This document shows positions 14,432-15,343 of a stretch of 15,343 bases of DNA, piece by piece. Location: contig CAMBQX010000024.1 of assembly GCA_945870085.1 (NCBI GenBank), positions 1 to 15,343 on the forward strand, written 5' to 3'. Numbering within the stretch: the first letter of the stretch is position 1; the number at the start of each line of letters is the position of its first letter. This DNA is from Bifidobacterium breve (GTDB lineage Bacteria > Actinomycetota > Actinomycetes > S36-B12). The position numbers and the translations under genes were made by a program. The notes below the pieces were generated by a model, which saw only the letters and a program-made list of their open reading frames with translations, was not told where the DNA came from and did no database searches.

Positions 14432-15343
14432 TTGAGTGCGGGGGAGGTGCGTTCGTTTAGCCTCGAGCGAGATGCGCTGGTGCGCCGGCCTGACCCATTG
14501 GGGCCAGGTCGGCGGCTGGCTTTGTCCGCGCTCACCGATGAATGGCTGAAAGGGCTATTTGATTCGATAGGTCGCGTCGGAGCCGATCTTTGTTTGGTCG
14601 CCGTTGGTGGGTACGGCCGGCAAGAACTCGCACCGGGCAGCGATATCGATCTGTTGCTGCTGCATCGAAAGAGTGCAGCAGCCGTGGCACCCCTTGCGGA
14701 TAAAATTTGGTATCCGATTTGGGATACCGGCATTTCCCTTGACCACAGTGTTCGCACCCCGGCTGAAGCACGTAGATTGGCAAGTGCGGATATCAAGGTA
14801 GTGCTCGGACTATTGGATACCCGAGTCATTGCCGGTGATGGCACTCTCGCAGAGAAATTGAGGCAGACGGTCTTCGCGGATTGGCGCGCTATGGCCATTA
14901 AGCGCCTTCCGACGTTGCGCGAATTAGTTGAGCAGCGCAAGACAAATCATGGTGAACTTGCGTGTCTGCTTGAACCTGACCTCAAAGAGGCGTATGGCGG
15001 CCTACGTGATGCCACGGTACTTCGAGCGATTGCGGCAACGTGGGTAACTGATGTCCCGCATAGTGGCTGGCCTCAAGCACATTCGTTTCTGCTGGACGTT
15101 CGCGATGCGCTGCACTTGGTCACGGGTAAGGCTGGCGACCGGTTGCTGCTGCAAGAGCAAGATGGCGTCGCCACTGCTCTTGGCATCGACGATGCTGATG
15201 AATTACTGCGGCAGGTCTACACGGCGGCTCGATGCATCGCATTCGCATCGGATTCCACGTGGCACCGGGTTGAGCGACTTACAAGCGGGCCATCTCGACT
15301 TTCGCGCCGGCTGGTTAACCGACGCGGACCGGAGCGCGTGCCA
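14432..15343 (+). CDS. glnD: PII uridylyl/adenylyltransferase GlnD, 5' portion
   Basis: GlnD modifies and demodifies PII in response to glutamine. In actinobacteria the modification studied is adenylylation. The frame runs off the right edge after 304 residues. The nucleotidyltransferase motif GGYGRQELAPGSDIDLL (59-75) contains the metal-binding D71 and D73. The second conserved block, LKEAYGGLRD (184-193), is also typical. The HD hydrolase and ACT domains would lie beyond the window. The start is uncertain. The TTG at 14432 is closest to the PII stop, but AAGGA (14426-14430) is only one base away, with AGGGG (14416-14420) further up. The GTG at 14447 in the same frame is an alternative. Confidence 0.9.
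   Translation, partial: MSAGEVRSFSLERDALVRRPDPLGPGRRLALSALTDEWLKGLFDSIGRVGADLCLVAVGGYGRQELAPGSDIDLLLLHRKSAAAVAPLADKIWYPIWDTGISLDHSVRTPAEARRLASADIKVVLGLLDTRVIAGDGTLAEKLRQTVFADWRAMAIKRLPTLRELVEQRKTNHGELACLLEPDLKEAYGGLRDATVLRAIAATWVTDVPHSGWPQAHSFLLDVRDALHLVTGKAGDRLLLQEQDGVATALGIDDADELLRQVYTAARCIAFASDSTWHRVERLTSGPSRLSRRLVNRRGPERVP

Overview
The window is a contiguous stretch of an actinobacterial (Actinomycetota) chromosome that reads almost entirely on the + strand. The assignment rests on three things. The gene order recG–rsmD–coaD–SepIVA-like–yceD–rpmF–rnc–mutM–smc–ftsY–amtB–PII–glnD is the order known from Mycobacterium and relatives. A SepIVA-type division protein is present, and the smc, ftsY and glnD proteins have actinobacterial character. 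By eye the base composition is moderate (roughly mid-50s % GC), with TTG/GTG starts and very short spacers. This suggests a compact, possibly aquatic actinobacterium rather than a high-GC soil lineage, but the order and genus cannot be set from sequence alone.

Layout: (1) 1-4040: the 3' end of a DAK/FakA-like gene, then recG, rsmD, coaD and a shortened sepIVA-like gene. They are packed with ATGA overlaps or spacers under 30 bases. (2) 4041-4175: a 135-base gap with a weak promoter candidate, a hairpin and an 11-codon upstream ORF whose stop overlaps the start of the next gene. (3) 4176-11447: yceD (DUF177), rpmF, plsX, an acyl-carrier-protein-like gene, rnc, mutM and smc, several of them joined by start/stop overlaps. 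(4) 11515-12630: ftsY. (5) 12631-12765: a regulatory gap with GlnR-box-like elements in 11/22-base phase and two small hairpins. (6) 12766-15343: amtB, a PII protein gene and the 5' part of glnD, a nitrogen-sensing operon.

The first two blocks combine housekeeping jobs: fork repair (RecG), 16S rRNA methylation (RsmD), CoA synthesis (CoaD), division (SepIVA-like), ribosome biogenesis and structure (YceD, L32, RNase III), phospholipid initiation (PlsX plus an ACP-like protein), oxidised-base repair (MutM), chromosome organisation (SMC) and membrane targeting (FtsY). The last block links ammonium transport (AmtB), its PII regulator and the enzyme that modifies PII (GlnD).

No mobile elements, CRISPR arrays, tRNAs or rRNAs were seen. 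The most unusual item is the ACP-like protein between plsX and rnc. It keeps the length and flanking pattern of an acyl carrier protein but lacks the DSL serine that carries phosphopantetheine.
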